Shown: one piece after another, positions 34,734 through 42,970 of the stretch
How the letters are laid out: each line of letters opens with the position of its first letter
Position numbering within the stretch: position 1 is the stretch's first letter
DNA from: Nitrospirae bacterium GWF2_44_13
GTDB taxonomy: Bacteria > Nitrospirota > Thermodesulfovibrionia > Thermodesulfovibrionales > UBA1546
Assembly (NCBI GenBank): GCA_001805105.1
Contig: MHEE01000012.1
Coordinates: 89,590 to 153,589 of the forward strand
Direction of reading: 5' to 3'
Length of the DNA: 64,000 bases
Program-made: the position numbers and the translations under genes
Notes under the pieces: generated by a model
The model's database searches: none
Told to the model about the DNA's origin: nothing
What the model saw: only the letters and a program-made list of their open reading frames with translations

Positions 34734-36128
34734 ATGCTGGATAACGAGCTTCTGCTAAAGATTCTTAAAAAGACCCTTTCTTCAGGCGGGGAATACGCAG
34801 ACGTGTTCGTTGAACACAGAAGGCCTGTATCCATACAGCTTGAAGACAATAAGATAGAAAAGATATTCACAGGAGTAGATTCAGGGGTTGGAATAAGGCT
34901 GATAGCGAACGGAAAAACTTATTACGCCTTCAGCAACGACATATCCGAAAAGGCATTGTTAGAGTTGGCCGGCAGTTTAAAAGCATTACATCTTGCAAGC
35001 GGGAAGTCAGAAGACAAAGACTTTACGCTGGACCTTAGAAAACAGAAACCTAATGTTGATTACACGATAAAACTTCTTCCTGAAAAAATACCTATAGACA
35101 AAAAAATAGAACTTGTGAGGGCTGCAAACAAGACTGCAAGGGATTTTGATAAAAGGGTAAAACAGGCATTAGCCGGGTACCGCGACTTTGTGCAGAAAGT
35201 CCAGATAGCAACATCAGATGGTTTTACGGCAGAGGATGAGCGTATTCATACGCTTATGGTTGTCCACATCGTGGCATCCGATAACGGCATAATCCAGACC
35301 GGATATGAACAGGCAGGAGGCTCTATCGGCTTTGAGCTTTTTGAGAGCGTAAAACCTGAAGATATTGCGTTAAAAGCTGTAGAGCGCTCGCTCATGATGC
35401 TTAATGCCAGAAGGGCGCCGGGCGGAAGGATGCCTGTCGTCATATCATCCGAGGCCGGCGGCACCATGATACACGAAGCAATAGGGCATGGGCTTGAGGC
35501 TGACCTTGCACAGCAGGGACTCTCGGTATATTCCCAAAAAATCGGCGGGATAGTCGCATCTCCTTTAGTGACTGTTATTGACGATGCAACACTTCCAAAC
35601 AAAAGAGGCTCCTTCCGCTTTGACGACGAAGGCACACCGGCACAAAGAACAGTGCTTGTAAAAAATGGGGTGCTTATCGGGTATATGTACGACAGGTTTA
35701 CAGCTATGCAGGACCAGACAAACTCAACCGGAAACGGACGCAGAGAGTCATACCGCAACAGGCCGATTCCGCGAATGACAAACACTTTTATCGCTCCCGG
35801 TGAATCCATGCCTGAAGACGTCCTTAAATCAGTTACAAAAGGCATCTTTGTCAAAAAGATGGGCGGAGGACAGGTTAATACGGTGAACGGCGACTTTGTT
35901 TTTGATGTTCAGGAAGGCTATATAATTAAAAATGGGGTTATCGGAGAACCTGTAAGAGGCGCAACGCTTACAGGGAGCGGGCCTGAAATCCTAAAATCTA
36001 TTGACATGGTTGCTTCTGATCTCGGCTTTTCAATAGGGACCTGCGGCAAGGATGATCAGGGAGCGCCGGTATCTGATGCAATGCCGACAATAAGAATCCC
36101 TGAGATGGTAGTTGGCGGCGAGGCGTAA
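34734..36128 (+). CDS. tldD: TldD-family metallopeptidase
   Basis: Zinc peptidase known to act with TldE/PmbA in maturing modified peptides and degrading unfolded peptides. The 464-residue protein carries the HExxxH motif HEAIGHGLEAD, MIHEAIGH context SEAGGTMIHEAIG, and the C-terminal TGSGPEILKSIDMVASDLGFSIGTCGKDDQGAPV, all family hallmarks. The partner TldE is not in the window. The start ATG is preceded by CGAGG at a suitable distance. It is the first gene of the plus-strand housekeeping stretch after the accessory island. Confidence 0.92.
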   Translation: MLDNELLLKILKKTLSSGGEYADVFVEHRRPVSIQLEDNKIEKIFTGVDSGVGIRLIANGKTYYAFSNDISEKALLELAGSLKALHLASGKSEDKDFTLDLRKQKPNVDYTIKLLPEKIPIDKKIELVRAANKTARDFDKRVKQALAGYRDFVQKVQIATSDGFTAEDERIHTLMVVHIVASDNGIIQTGYEQAGGSIGFELFESVKPEDIALKAVERSLMMLNARRAPGGRMPVVISSEAGGTMIHEAIGHGLEADLAQQGLSVYSQKIGGIVASPLVTVIDDATLPNKRGSFRFDDEGTPAQRTVLVKNGVLIGYMYDRFTAMQDQTNSTGNGRRESYRNRPIPRMTNTFIAPGESMPEDVLKSVTKGIFVKKMGGGQVNTVNGDFVFDVQEGYIIKNGVIGEPVRGATLTGSGPEILKSIDMVASDLGFSIGTCGKDDQGAPVSDAMPTIRIPEMVVGGEA

Positions 36129-36141
36129 AAATCATAACCGC

Positions 36142-36163
36142 ATGTGTGTTGATAACCACACAT
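36142..36163. repeat. Short inverted repeat after tldD
   Basis: ATGTGTG (36142-36148) and CACACAT (36157-36163) form a 7-bp stem with an 8-nt loop just after tldD. There is no T-run, so terminator function is doubtful. Confidence 0.3.
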
Positions 36164-36250
36164 CTGATGAATATATACAACATTAATATCACATAACCCC
36201 TTGACTTCAAAGATATTTTTTCTGGCATCTTATTTGCTTATCATATTGTC

Positions 36251-37135
36251 GTGCGTTTACAAAGAACTATAAAGCGGGAAGTAAGCTTTGCAGGCATCGG
36301 GCTTCATACAGGCTCGCATGTCACTGTAAAGCTGAAGCCGGCGTCAAGAGACACAGGAATCGCTTTCTACCGGAGTGACAAGAATCTCATGATACGGGCT
36401 GACGTGGGCGCTGTAGTTGACACCGCCTTTGCGACAAGCCTGGGCTATAACGGCACAAGGATAAAAACTGTCGAGCATATCCTCGCTGCGGCATCAGGAT
36501 TAGGAATAGATAATCTTATCATTGAACTTGACGGCTCTGAGATACCGATACTTGATGGAAGCTCTACCGAACTGATTGACATAATCCTGAGAGGCGGGAT
36601 TGCAAAACAAGGCAAGAAAAGGCCCTACCTGCGCATTACAAAACCTGTATTTTTTGATGACGGCCATTCGGAAATTGCCGCTTTCCCGTACGACGGCCGA
36701 AAACTGACATGCAGAATACAATTCAACCACCACCTCTTAGGCGAGCAAAAATTAAGCATTGACCTGAATGAAGAAACATTTGCAAGAGAAGTTGCTCCGG
36801 CAAGGACCTTCGGATTTGTGAAGGATGTTGAGTATCTTAGGGCAAACGGACTTGCAAAAGGCGGGTCGCTTGACAATGCCGTTATCCTTGGCGAAGACGG
36901 AGTATTGAACAAATCGGGGTTGAGATTCAAGGATGAATTCGTAAGGCATAAGATACTTGATTTTATTGGTGATATCTCCCTGATAGGATTCCCTATATAC
37001 GGGCATCTTGTAGCGAACAGGACAGGGCATTCTACAAACATAAAATTCGTAAAGAGCCTACTTTCTGCTGTGGATTGCTGGGAAATTGTATCCGATACCG
37101 CATTTGCCCCTGCACAGGCGTTGGCATATTCATAA
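36251..37135 (+). CDS. lpxC: UDP-3-O-acyl-N-acetylglucosamine deacetylase
   Basis: Zinc-dependent committed step of lipid A synthesis, proof of an LPS-bearing outer membrane. The 294-residue protein starts with a GTG codon (RLQRTIKREVSFAGIGLHTG) and contains the first zinc histidine in KTVEHILAAASGLGIDNL, ELDGSEIPILDGSS, the second metal site HKILDFIGDISL and the catalytic-histidine GHSTN region. Its length matches short LpxC proteins. It lies between tldD and a convergent winged-helix gene and is not in an operon with other lipid A genes here. Confidence 0.95.
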   Translation: MRLQRTIKREVSFAGIGLHTGSHVTVKLKPASRDTGIAFYRSDKNLMIRADVGAVVDTAFATSLGYNGTRIKTVEHILAAASGLGIDNLIIELDGSEIPILDGSSTELIDIILRGGIAKQGKKRPYLRITKPVFFDDGHSEIAAFPYDGRKLTCRIQFNHHLLGEQKLSIDLNEETFAREVAPARTFGFVKDVEYLRANGLAKGGSLDNAVILGEDGVLNKSGLRFKDEFVRHKILDFIGDISLIGFPIYGHLVANRTGHSTNIKFVKSLLSAVDCWEIVSDTAFAPAQALAYS

Positions 37136-37231
37136 AAAATACTGAGATTTCAAGGACTTACAAAAAACTACTTGATTTTTTATCTGGAATCAGTATTTTA
37201 TATAGGTACATCGGTTGTTTTCTAAGTTTAC

Positions 37232-37271
37232 AAAATAAAAAAAGAGGGCTGGAGATTGCACTCCCCAGCCC
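37232..37271 (-). terminator. Rho-independent terminator downstream of the lysine-rich microORF
   Basis: GGGCTGG (37246-37252) pairs with CCAGCCC (37265-37271) around a 12-nt loop. On the minus strand the hairpin is followed by CTCTTTTTTTATTTT. This terminates the winged-helix gene and the microORF. On the plus strand there is no T-run, so it is not designed for lpxC. Confidence 0.75.
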
Positions 37272-37292
37272 AAAATACTCTGAAACATTAAC

Positions 37293-37334
37293 CTATTTCT
37301 TTTTCTTCTTTGCTGCTTTCTTCTTAGCTGCCAT
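37293..37334 (-). CDS. Lysine/alanine microORF of 13 residues
   Basis: ATG at 37334 encodes MAAKKKAAKKKKK and a TAG stop. A strong ribosome binding site (AGGGGGTGA) lies about 6 bp upstream, and a rho-independent terminator follows 22 bp after the stop. The composition resembles the basic tails of bacterial histone-H1-like proteins. It lies 44 bp after the stop of the winged-helix gene, in the same orientation. No family can be assigned to a peptide so short; translation is plausible but unproven. Confidence 0.45.
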   Translation of the reverse strand: MAAKKKAAKKKKK

Positions 37335-37378
37335 TAGAGTTCACCCCCTCTCCGTCCCCCACAGGGGAAAGCTTAAAT

Positions 37379-37975
37379 TTAAATCCTGCCTATCAAGGTA
37401 ATCCTTTTGCCTGATAGCAGTTTTTCCAGATCAACATCACCCTTTTCTTTCCTGTTTTTATACTCAGACTCGTCAATTGCGGTATAGTTAATCTTCTTGC
37501 TAAACTTTTCTTCGAGTTCTTTTAGCCCTGCGCCTATGTTATTGGAAGATGCTCCTATAATAAAAAGATCCACACTGCCGACATCCTCACCATCCGCATA
37601 AGGGCCATATAGAAAAGCTGCCTTTGCGCCGGCCAGCCTCACTATTGTCTTAAGCGCACCCGGCAGGCCAAGGGATTTATCAATGAGGTTCTTAAGCTCT
37701 GAAAACAGCGGCGACATCTTATTTGCCTGAAAGTACTTGAGGTTCGCAACCCTATGGCTGAACAAAATCCCCATCTTCTCGAGATTATCCAACTCTCTTT
37801 TAACTCCGGAAGGGTTCTTTCTTATAAGATTAGCAATTTCCCTGACATAGAACTTTTCATCAGGGTTATTAAGCAGAAGGGCAAGCACATCAGCTCTTAT
37901 TGCCGAGGAAAACAACATCTTCAACGAGGTCTCGCCTGTGTGCTGCTTCCCTATTACTGACTGTTGCTTTACCAT
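37379..37975 (-). CDS. Winged-helix DNA-binding protein with degenerate nucleotidyltransferase-like domain
   Basis: Residues about 20-85 form an ArsR-like winged helix (LFSSAIRADVLALLLNN...YVREIANLIRKNPSGVKRELDNLEKMGIL). Residues about 100-198 resemble the MNT-type nucleotidyltransferase fold, with AAFLYGPYADGEDVGSVDLFIIG in place of the usual GS-x-ARGE-x-SDIDL; the catalytic acidic pair looks eroded, so it may be a sensor only. The promoter is so close that an ATG at 37975 would be almost leaderless. An internal Met at residue 20 (37918) is an alternative start. Target genes unknown. Confidence 0.78.
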   Translation of the reverse strand: MVKQQSVIGKQHTGETSLKMLFSSAIRADVLALLLNNPDEKFYVREIANLIRKNPSGVKRELDNLEKMGILFSHRVANLKYFQANKMSPLFSELKNLIDKSLGLPGALKTIVRLAGAKAAFLYGPYADGEDVGSVDLFIIGASSNNIGAGLKELEEKFSKKINYTAIDESEYKNRKEKGDVDLEKLLSGKRITLIGRI

Positions 37976-38374
37976 CTTGTATTAATTTATATCAGAACAA
38001 AACAGATTTGTCAACAAAAAAATTAACTTTTTATACAAAAGGATATTTTTTATGATTATAAGAATATAATTCTGATTCAATACATCTCCCTTAAGTCAAC
38101 GATTAACTGCTCTATTTATACAAAGTTATATTCAAAGTAACTCTGTGCAATCCTATTTATGAACAAAACATAAGATTAATGTATACGGAGCAATCTGATT
38201 ACACAGCCATCCACTGCAAGTTATAGAACAATCGTTCATTATAAAAGTTTTTGTTGTATATTCAGCGGTTAAGGATATTACGGCAATCCCTTGAATCTAC
38301 CGTTTCACCTATAGAATTATTTATCAGTCATAGGGTATACTTACACATCAGTTTTTATATTTCGGGAGGAACAA
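37976..38374. other. AT-rich intergenic region with divergent promoters
   Basis: A 399-bp gene-free, strongly AT-rich stretch between the winged-helix gene (minus) and the parvulin-type gene (plus). It holds a near-consensus minus-strand promoter and a GAAC-AATC-GTTC inverted repeat (38226-38237) close to the TetR operator pattern. A GGGAGGA ribosome binding site precedes the ATG at 38375. I see no small gene or RNA in it. Confidence 0.5.
37986..38014 (-). promoter_or_regulatory. Sigma70-type promoter of the winged-helix gene
   Basis: On the minus strand -35 TTGACA (38009-38014) and -10 TATAAA (37986-37991) are exactly 17 bp apart. The expected start of transcription is near 37979, only a few bases before the ATG at 37975. 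Confidence 0.7.
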
Positions 38375-39337
38375 ATGATAAGGCTTAAGGCATTCATTTG
38401 CGTATTAATGATTGCGGCGTCATGCGGTGTTTCAAGCGCAGCTATCCTTCTCGACAAGGTTATTGCAGTTGTGAATCAGGAAGTCATCACATGGAGTGAT
38501 TTATATAAGGCAATGGAATTTGAAGCAAGCGATAAAATTAAAGACATAAAAGAAGAGGAAAAGAGAAAGATATTCAAGGAAAATGAGGGGCCCTTCCTTG
38601 AAGTCCTGATAGACATGAAATTGCAGATTCAGGCTGCGAAGCAGCGCGGGATAGATGCAGCGGCAGAGGAGATAGCCGAGGCTATAAACGACATAAAGAA
38701 AAAATATTCCATGGACGAGCAAACATTGACAGCTTCGCTGAAAAAAGAAGGCTTCACATTAGATGAATACAAGAAAAAACTCGCAGAGCAGATTATATTA
38801 AGCAGGGTCGTTTCGCAGGAGGTAAGAAATAAGATAGTCTTTTCCGATGCTGAGATAGCGAAATATATAGAAAAGAGCAAGGACACCTTAATAACTGATG
38901 ACGCTTACAGGATACGACAGATATTTTTCAGGAAGCCCAAAAGCCCCGGTGATAGTGACAGGAAAACAATGGAAGAAAAGGCAGGAACTGTCTATCAGCA
39001 GTTAAAGGCCGGAGAAAATTTTGCTTCCCTTGCGCAGAAACATTCCGAAGACCCGTCAGGCAAGGCAGGAGGAGACCTCGGATTTATTAAAAAGGGCCAG
39101 ATGGCGAAAGAATTCACAGATGTTTTATCCCGGATGAAAGCGGGTGATATCAGCCAGCCTTTCTGGACTGACATGGGATTACATATCATTAAGCTTGAAG
39201 AAAAAATAGAAAAACAGAGCGCAGCCGCAATTAAAGAATCCGCTAAAAATAAGCTGCTTGAACAGCGTTTTTCAGAAAAATATAAGCACTGGCTCAGAGA
39301 ACTAAGAGAAACCGCCTATATTGAAATAAGACTTTAG
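38375..39337 (+). CDS. SurA-like periplasmic peptidyl-prolyl isomerase (parvulin type)
   Basis: Periplasmic chaperone/foldase for outer-membrane proteins. The 320-residue protein has a signal peptide (LKAFICVLMIAASCGVSSA), a SurA N-terminal helical domain beginning LDKVIAVVNQEVITWSDLY and one PpiC rotamase domain at about residues 185-280 (YRIRQIFFRKP...SLAQKHSEDPSGKAGGDLGFIKKGQMAKEF...WTDMGLHIIKLEE). E. coli SurA has two parvulin domains; this one has a single domain, as in many non-proteobacterial homologues. The start is set by GGGAGGA upstream. A possible TetR-like operator lies 140 bp upstream. Confidence 0.9.
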   Translation: MIRLKAFICVLMIAASCGVSSAAILLDKVIAVVNQEVITWSDLYKAMEFEASDKIKDIKEEEKRKIFKENEGPFLEVLIDMKLQIQAAKQRGIDAAAEEIAEAINDIKKKYSMDEQTLTASLKKEGFTLDEYKKKLAEQIILSRVVSQEVRNKIVFSDAEIAKYIEKSKDTLITDDAYRIRQIFFRKPKSPGDSDRKTMEEKAGTVYQQLKAGENFASLAQKHSEDPSGKAGGDLGFIKKGQMAKEFTDVLSRMKAGDISQPFWTDMGLHIIKLEEKIEKQSAAAIKESAKNKLLEQRFSEKYKHWLRELRETAYIEIRL

Positions 39338-39370
39338 TTCAGCAAATGCTAAAATGGAGGACGCTTGATT

Positions 39371-40024
39371 ATGCTGAAGATAGGTGTTCTTGCATCAGGC
39401 CGCGGCTCTAACTTTCAGGCAATGATAGATGCGATAGAAAATAAAAATCTCAAAGCCTCTATAGAGCTATTGATAACAGATAATCCATCCGCCTTTGCGA
39501 TGGAAAGAGCAAAGAAGCATAATATAAAACACATCTTTATAAACCCGAGAGACTCTGCGACAAAGGATGAATTATTCAAAAAGATTGCGGATGAACTCAA
39601 GACATGCGGCGTTGAACTCGTCATACTCGCAGGATTTATGAGGATTGTAAGAAAACCCCTGATAGACGCATTTCCCAACAGGATAATGAATATACATCCT
39701 GCGCTGCTTCCGGCTTTTCCCGGACTTCACGGACAGAAACAGGCGCTTGACTACGGCGTAAAGATTTCAGGATGCACAGTTCATTTTGTTGACGAGGGCA
39801 TGGATACAGGGCCGGTAATTATTCAGGCAGCGGTCCCTGTAATGCCTGATGACACGGAAGATACTCTTTCCGAACGCATACTGAGTTTTGAGCACAGGAT
39901 ATATCCCGAGGCAGTAAGGCTCTTTTCCGAAGGAAGGATTGAGATTAAGGACGGGAAGGTTGTGATAAAAGACCATCCTGTGATCTCATCAAACATCGTT
40001 AACCCTCCAAACAGGTCAGGATAG
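39371..40024 (+). CDS. purN: Phosphoribosylglycinamide formyltransferase
   Basis: Third step of purine synthesis: formylates GAR using 10-formyl-THF. The protein has the GAR-binding LASGRGSNFQAM, the catalytic Asn-His region NIHPALLPAFPGLHGQKQAL and the Asp-containing VHFVDEGMDTGPVI. The ATG at 39371 is chosen since GGAGG at 39356-39360 is 10 bp from it; an in-frame TTG at 39365 is too close. It is followed 22 bp later by rsmD. The use of a THF C1 unit connects it with metF-metV in theme only. Confidence 0.94.
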   Translation: MLKIGVLASGRGSNFQAMIDAIENKNLKASIELLITDNPSAFAMERAKKHNIKHIFINPRDSATKDELFKKIADELKTCGVELVILAGFMRIVRKPLIDAFPNRIMNIHPALLPAFPGLHGQKQALDYGVKISGCTVHFVDEGMDTGPVIIQAAVPVMPDDTEDTLSERILSFEHRIYPEAVRLFSEGRIEIKDGKVVIKDHPVISSNIVNPPNRSG

Positions 40025-40046
40025 CTGACAGCTAATAGCTCTAAAA

Positions 40047-40622
40047 ATGAGAATCTCCGCAGGCAATTTAAAAGGAAGGAAATTAAGCTCTGCCAAGGCT
40101 CTAAGGCTTGCGAAAAAACGCGATGAATTAAGACCCACATCTTCAAAAGTCAAAGAATCTATCTTCAATATAGTCGGAGAAAAGATAAAGGGAACGGAAT
40201 TTGTTGACCTCTACTCAGGCACAGGCGCAGTAGGGATAGAAGCTCTCAGCAGAGGCGCAAGCGCTGTTTCCTTTGTAGAGGCTGACAGGAAAAGAGCAGA
40301 ACTGATAAAAGAGATGCTTAAAGACTGCGGCTGTTTTGAAAGGGCAGAGATTATAAAGAGCAAGGCAGCGGATTTTATAAAAAAAGCAGCAGGAGATAAT
40401 TCAAAATTTGATATTATTTTTCTTGACCCGCCTTATCATGGAGGAGAGTTTGAAGCTGCGCTTTCGCTCTTGGCTGAGGGAACATTGCTTAATGATGATG
40501 GCATCATTATTGCGGAACACACGTCAAAAAAAAAGCTGCCCGATGAGACTGGAAAGCTTCTTAAAAAGAAGGATTACAAATACGGCGACACTATGCTAAC
40601 ATTATTCAGGAAAAAACAATGA
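40047..40622 (+). CDS. rsmD: 16S rRNA (guanine966-N2)-methyltransferase
   Basis: Methylates G966 of 16S rRNA on the small subunit. The 191-residue protein starts MRISAGNLKGRKL, has ELRPTSSKVKESIFNI, motif I VDLYSGTGAVGIEALSRGA and the catalytic motif IV FLDPPYHGG. These are the defining features of RsmD. It overlaps coaD by 4 bp, the common rsmD-coaD arrangement. Confidence 0.94.
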   Translation: MRISAGNLKGRKLSSAKALRLAKKRDELRPTSSKVKESIFNIVGEKIKGTEFVDLYSGTGAVGIEALSRGASAVSFVEADRKRAELIKEMLKDCGCFERAEIIKSKAADFIKKAAGDNSKFDIIFLDPPYHGGEFEAALSLLAEGTLLNDDGIIIAEHTSKKKLPDETGKLLKKKDYKYGDTMLTLFRKKQ

Positions 40623-41104
40623 AAAAAACTGCTATTTATCCGGGAACCTTTGACCCTATAACAAACGGCCACATAGACCTCGTAAAGAGAGGAATGAGGA
40701 TATTTGATGAGGTCATCATCGCCATTGCAACAGCACAGAAAAAACAGCCCCTATTTACTATCAGTGAACGGTTGAAACTGATAAAGGATGCTGTCAGGGG
40801 CTTAAAAAATGTTAAAGTTGAGGCATTCAGCGGTTTACTGGTTGAGTATGTAGAATCAAAAAAAGGAGTTGCGGTCATAAGAGGACTGCGGGCTGTGTCT
40901 GATTTTGAATATGAACTTCAGATGGCGCTTATGAACAGGCGCCTTGACCGCAATATAGAAACTGTATTTATGATGCCTTCAGAGGAGTATACATTCCTGA
41001 CATCCACTATAATCAGGGAAGTCGCATCATTCGGAGGCTCGGTAAAGGGGCTCGTGCCTGAGGCCGTTGAAAGAGCATTGAAGGAGAAATTTAAAAAGAG
41101 ATGA
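40619..41104 (+). CDS. coaD: Pantetheine-phosphate adenylyltransferase
   Basis: Penultimate step of CoA synthesis: 4'-phosphopantetheine plus ATP gives dephospho-CoA. The 161-residue nucleotidyltransferase has YPGTFDPITNGHIDLVKRG (T-x-G-H site), VIRGLRAVSDFEYELQMALMNR and the C-terminal EEYTFLTSTIIREVASFGG, all standard. It overlaps rsmD before it and the tRNA-binding-domain gene after it by 4 bp each. panD at 17.5 kb supplies an earlier precursor of the same cofactor. Confidence 0.95.
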   Translation: MKKTAIYPGTFDPITNGHIDLVKRGMRIFDEVIIAIATAQKKQPLFTISERLKLIKDAVRGLKNVKVEAFSGLLVEYVESKKGVAVIRGLRAVSDFEYELQMALMNRRLDRNIETVFMMPSEEYTFLTSTIIREVASFGGSVKGLVPEAVERALKEKFKKR

Positions 41105-41421
41105 TAACGATTGAGGATTTTGCAAAAGTAGAATTAAAAATCGGCAAAGTGCTTGAGGCGCAGAGGGTTGAGAAATCTAATAAACTGATTGTTCTGAAGG
41201 TTGATACAGGTGAAGAGCGTCAGATAGTTGCGGGAATCGGCAAGGCATACACGCCTGAAGAACTCATAGGCAAAAGCATCGTGGTAGTTACAAACATGCA
41301 GCCTGCAAACCTCATGGGAGTTGAATCGCACGGAATGCTCCTCGCGGCATCTGATGATGAAGGAAATCTTTCAGTCATTACTCCGGAGAAAGAGATAAAA
41401 GCGGGCGCAAGAGTAAAGTAG
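41101..41421 (+). CDS. tRNA-binding-domain protein (MetRS beta / CsaA-like)
   Basis: Stand-alone OB-fold tRNA-binding domain of 106 residues. FAKVELKIGKVLEAQRVEKSNKLIVLKVDTGEE, RQIVAGIGKAYTPEELIGKSIVVV and NMQPANLMGVESHGMLLAA match the C-terminal appendix of methionyl-tRNA synthetase. In some organisms it is a separate MetG beta subunit. No catalytic MetRS gene is in the window to settle whether it lacks this appendix. Last gene of the purN-rsmD-coaD run. Confidence 0.87.
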   Translation: MITIEDFAKVELKIGKVLEAQRVEKSNKLIVLKVDTGEERQIVAGIGKAYTPEELIGKSIVVVTNMQPANLMGVESHGMLLAASDDEGNLSVITPEKEIKAGARVK

Positions 41422-41471
41422 AAAACACTTAATAAAAAGGAGGTTCAGGAGAATAGGTTCATCGGCCATTC

Positions 41472-42854
41472 TCACAATTCAAAAAGCTCTCCTTTATTCG
41501 GCACATGCGTAACAAATCCATATTTCTCTTTTATCAACTCTGAGAATTGCAAGGATGTTTCTTCTTCTCCGTGAACCACAAAGACATGCGGACTGTCATT
41601 AAATGCCGAAAGCCATTCAACCAGCCCGTCTCGGTCTGCATGAGCAGAAAACCCTCCAAGCGTATATATCCCTGCCTTCACTGCTATATCTTCCCCAAAT
41701 ATACGCACAACTCTTGCTCCGTCAACAATCCTTCTTCCGAGCGTGCCTCTTGCCTGAAATCCTGAAAATATAATGCTGCATTCAGGCCTCCAGAGGTTAT
41801 GTTTCAGATGATATCTTATTCTTCCGCCTTCGCACATACCGCTTCCAGCGATGATTATCGCATGGGATTTAATCTTATTCAGCGCAATGGATTCATCAAC
41901 AGATCCGGTAAACCTGAGCCTTATGCTGTCTGCCACAGATCCGGCGTTTAGAATCCTTTTTGCCTCCTCATCAAAACACTCAGGGTGCGCAAGATATGTC
42001 TTTGTCGCTTGTTCAGCCAAAGGGCTGTCAATATACACATTGATTTTATAAAGTCTTCCTTCACGCACGAGCCTGTTAAGCACATACAGGAGATCCTGCG
42101 TCCTTCCAATTGCAAAGGCGGGGATAATGACATTTCCGCCTTTTTTGAATGTCACTTTTATAACTTCCACGAGTTCGTCTATAGTCTCCGGCATGCCTTT
42201 GTGAAGCCTGTTGCCGTAAGTTGATTCCATGACAACATACTCAGCCTCTGTTGCAAGCGACGGGTCCTTTATTATCGGGTTTCCTTTCCTTCCGATGTCT
42301 CCTGAGAATATTATTTTTTTCTCTTTATGCCCATCCTGAAACCATATCTCCAGACTGCCTGAACCGAGAATGTGCCCTGCATCAAGGAACCTGTACTTTA
42401 TGCCCTTCCCTGTATGCTCAATCTTTCCGTAAGCAACTCTTTTAAAAAATGGTATTGAAGCCCTAACGTCATCAACGGTATAAAGCGGAAACACCGGTTC
42501 TTTACCTGCCCTCATCGCCCTCCTCGTATGCCATTCAGAATCCGTTTCCTGAATATGCGCTGAATCATAAAGCATCAGTTCTGCAAGGTCTGCAGTCGCA
42601 GAGGTTGTAACTATCTTCCCTCTGAACCCGTCTTTGACGAGCCTCGGGATAAGCCCGCTGTGGTCAACATGGGCATGAGTAAGGAACAGGTAATCTATCT
42701 CTGTAGGATTAAACAAAAAATGCTCCCTGTTAATGTCATAGGAATCTTCTCCCTGAAACATGCCGCAGTCGACAAGCGCCTTTACTTCAGATGTCCTGAT
42801 ATAAAAACACGAGCCTGTAACAGTTCTAACGCCGCCAAGGAATTGTATTTTCAC
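41472..42854 (-). CDS. Beta-CASP metallo-beta-lactamase (predicted RNase)
   Basis: Predicted RNA-processing nuclease of the metallo-beta-lactamase/beta-CASP/RMMBL type. The 460-residue protein starts MKIQFLGGVRTVTGSCFYI and has the metal motif THAHVDHSGLIPRL, the beta-CASP insert beginning near VVMESTYGNRLH, the GSGMCEGGRIRYHLKHN block and the C-terminal ARVVRIFGE...LGGFSAHADRDGLVEW and VFVVHGEEE. These match YsxH/CPSF-like bacterial members. Convergent with the tRNA-binding gene. Substrate unknown. Confidence 0.9.
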   Translation of the reverse strand: MKIQFLGGVRTVTGSCFYIRTSEVKALVDCGMFQGEDSYDINREHFLFNPTEIDYLFLTHAHVDHSGLIPRLVKDGFRGKIVTTSATADLAELMLYDSAHIQETDSEWHTRRAMRAGKEPVFPLYTVDDVRASIPFFKRVAYGKIEHTGKGIKYRFLDAGHILGSGSLEIWFQDGHKEKKIIFSGDIGRKGNPIIKDPSLATEAEYVVMESTYGNRLHKGMPETIDELVEVIKVTFKKGGNVIIPAFAIGRTQDLLYVLNRLVREGRLYKINVYIDSPLAEQATKTYLAHPECFDEEAKRILNAGSVADSIRLRFTGSVDESIALNKIKSHAIIIAGSGMCEGGRIRYHLKHNLWRPECSIIFSGFQARGTLGRRIVDGARVVRIFGEDIAVKAGIYTLGGFSAHADRDGLVEWLSAFNDSPHVFVVHGEEETSLQFSELIKEKYGFVTHVPNKGELFEL

Positions 42855-42935
42855 CTTACCACCTCACTTGTTTGAGTTTAAAACAGCGGCATCCCCAAAA
42901 ACAACAGACTCATGCCAATTACATTAAAAAATAGA

Positions 42936-42941
42936 TATAAT
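42936..42941 (+). promoter_or_regulatory. TATAAT -10 box before the L,D-transpeptidase gene
   Basis: A perfect TATAAT at 42936-42941 implies transcription starting near 42948, which argues against the TTG at 42947 and for the GTG at 42971 as start codon. The -35 region is weak. Confidence 0.45.
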
Positions 42942-42970
42942 ACAGATTGACATTATGGAAATACAGCGTC

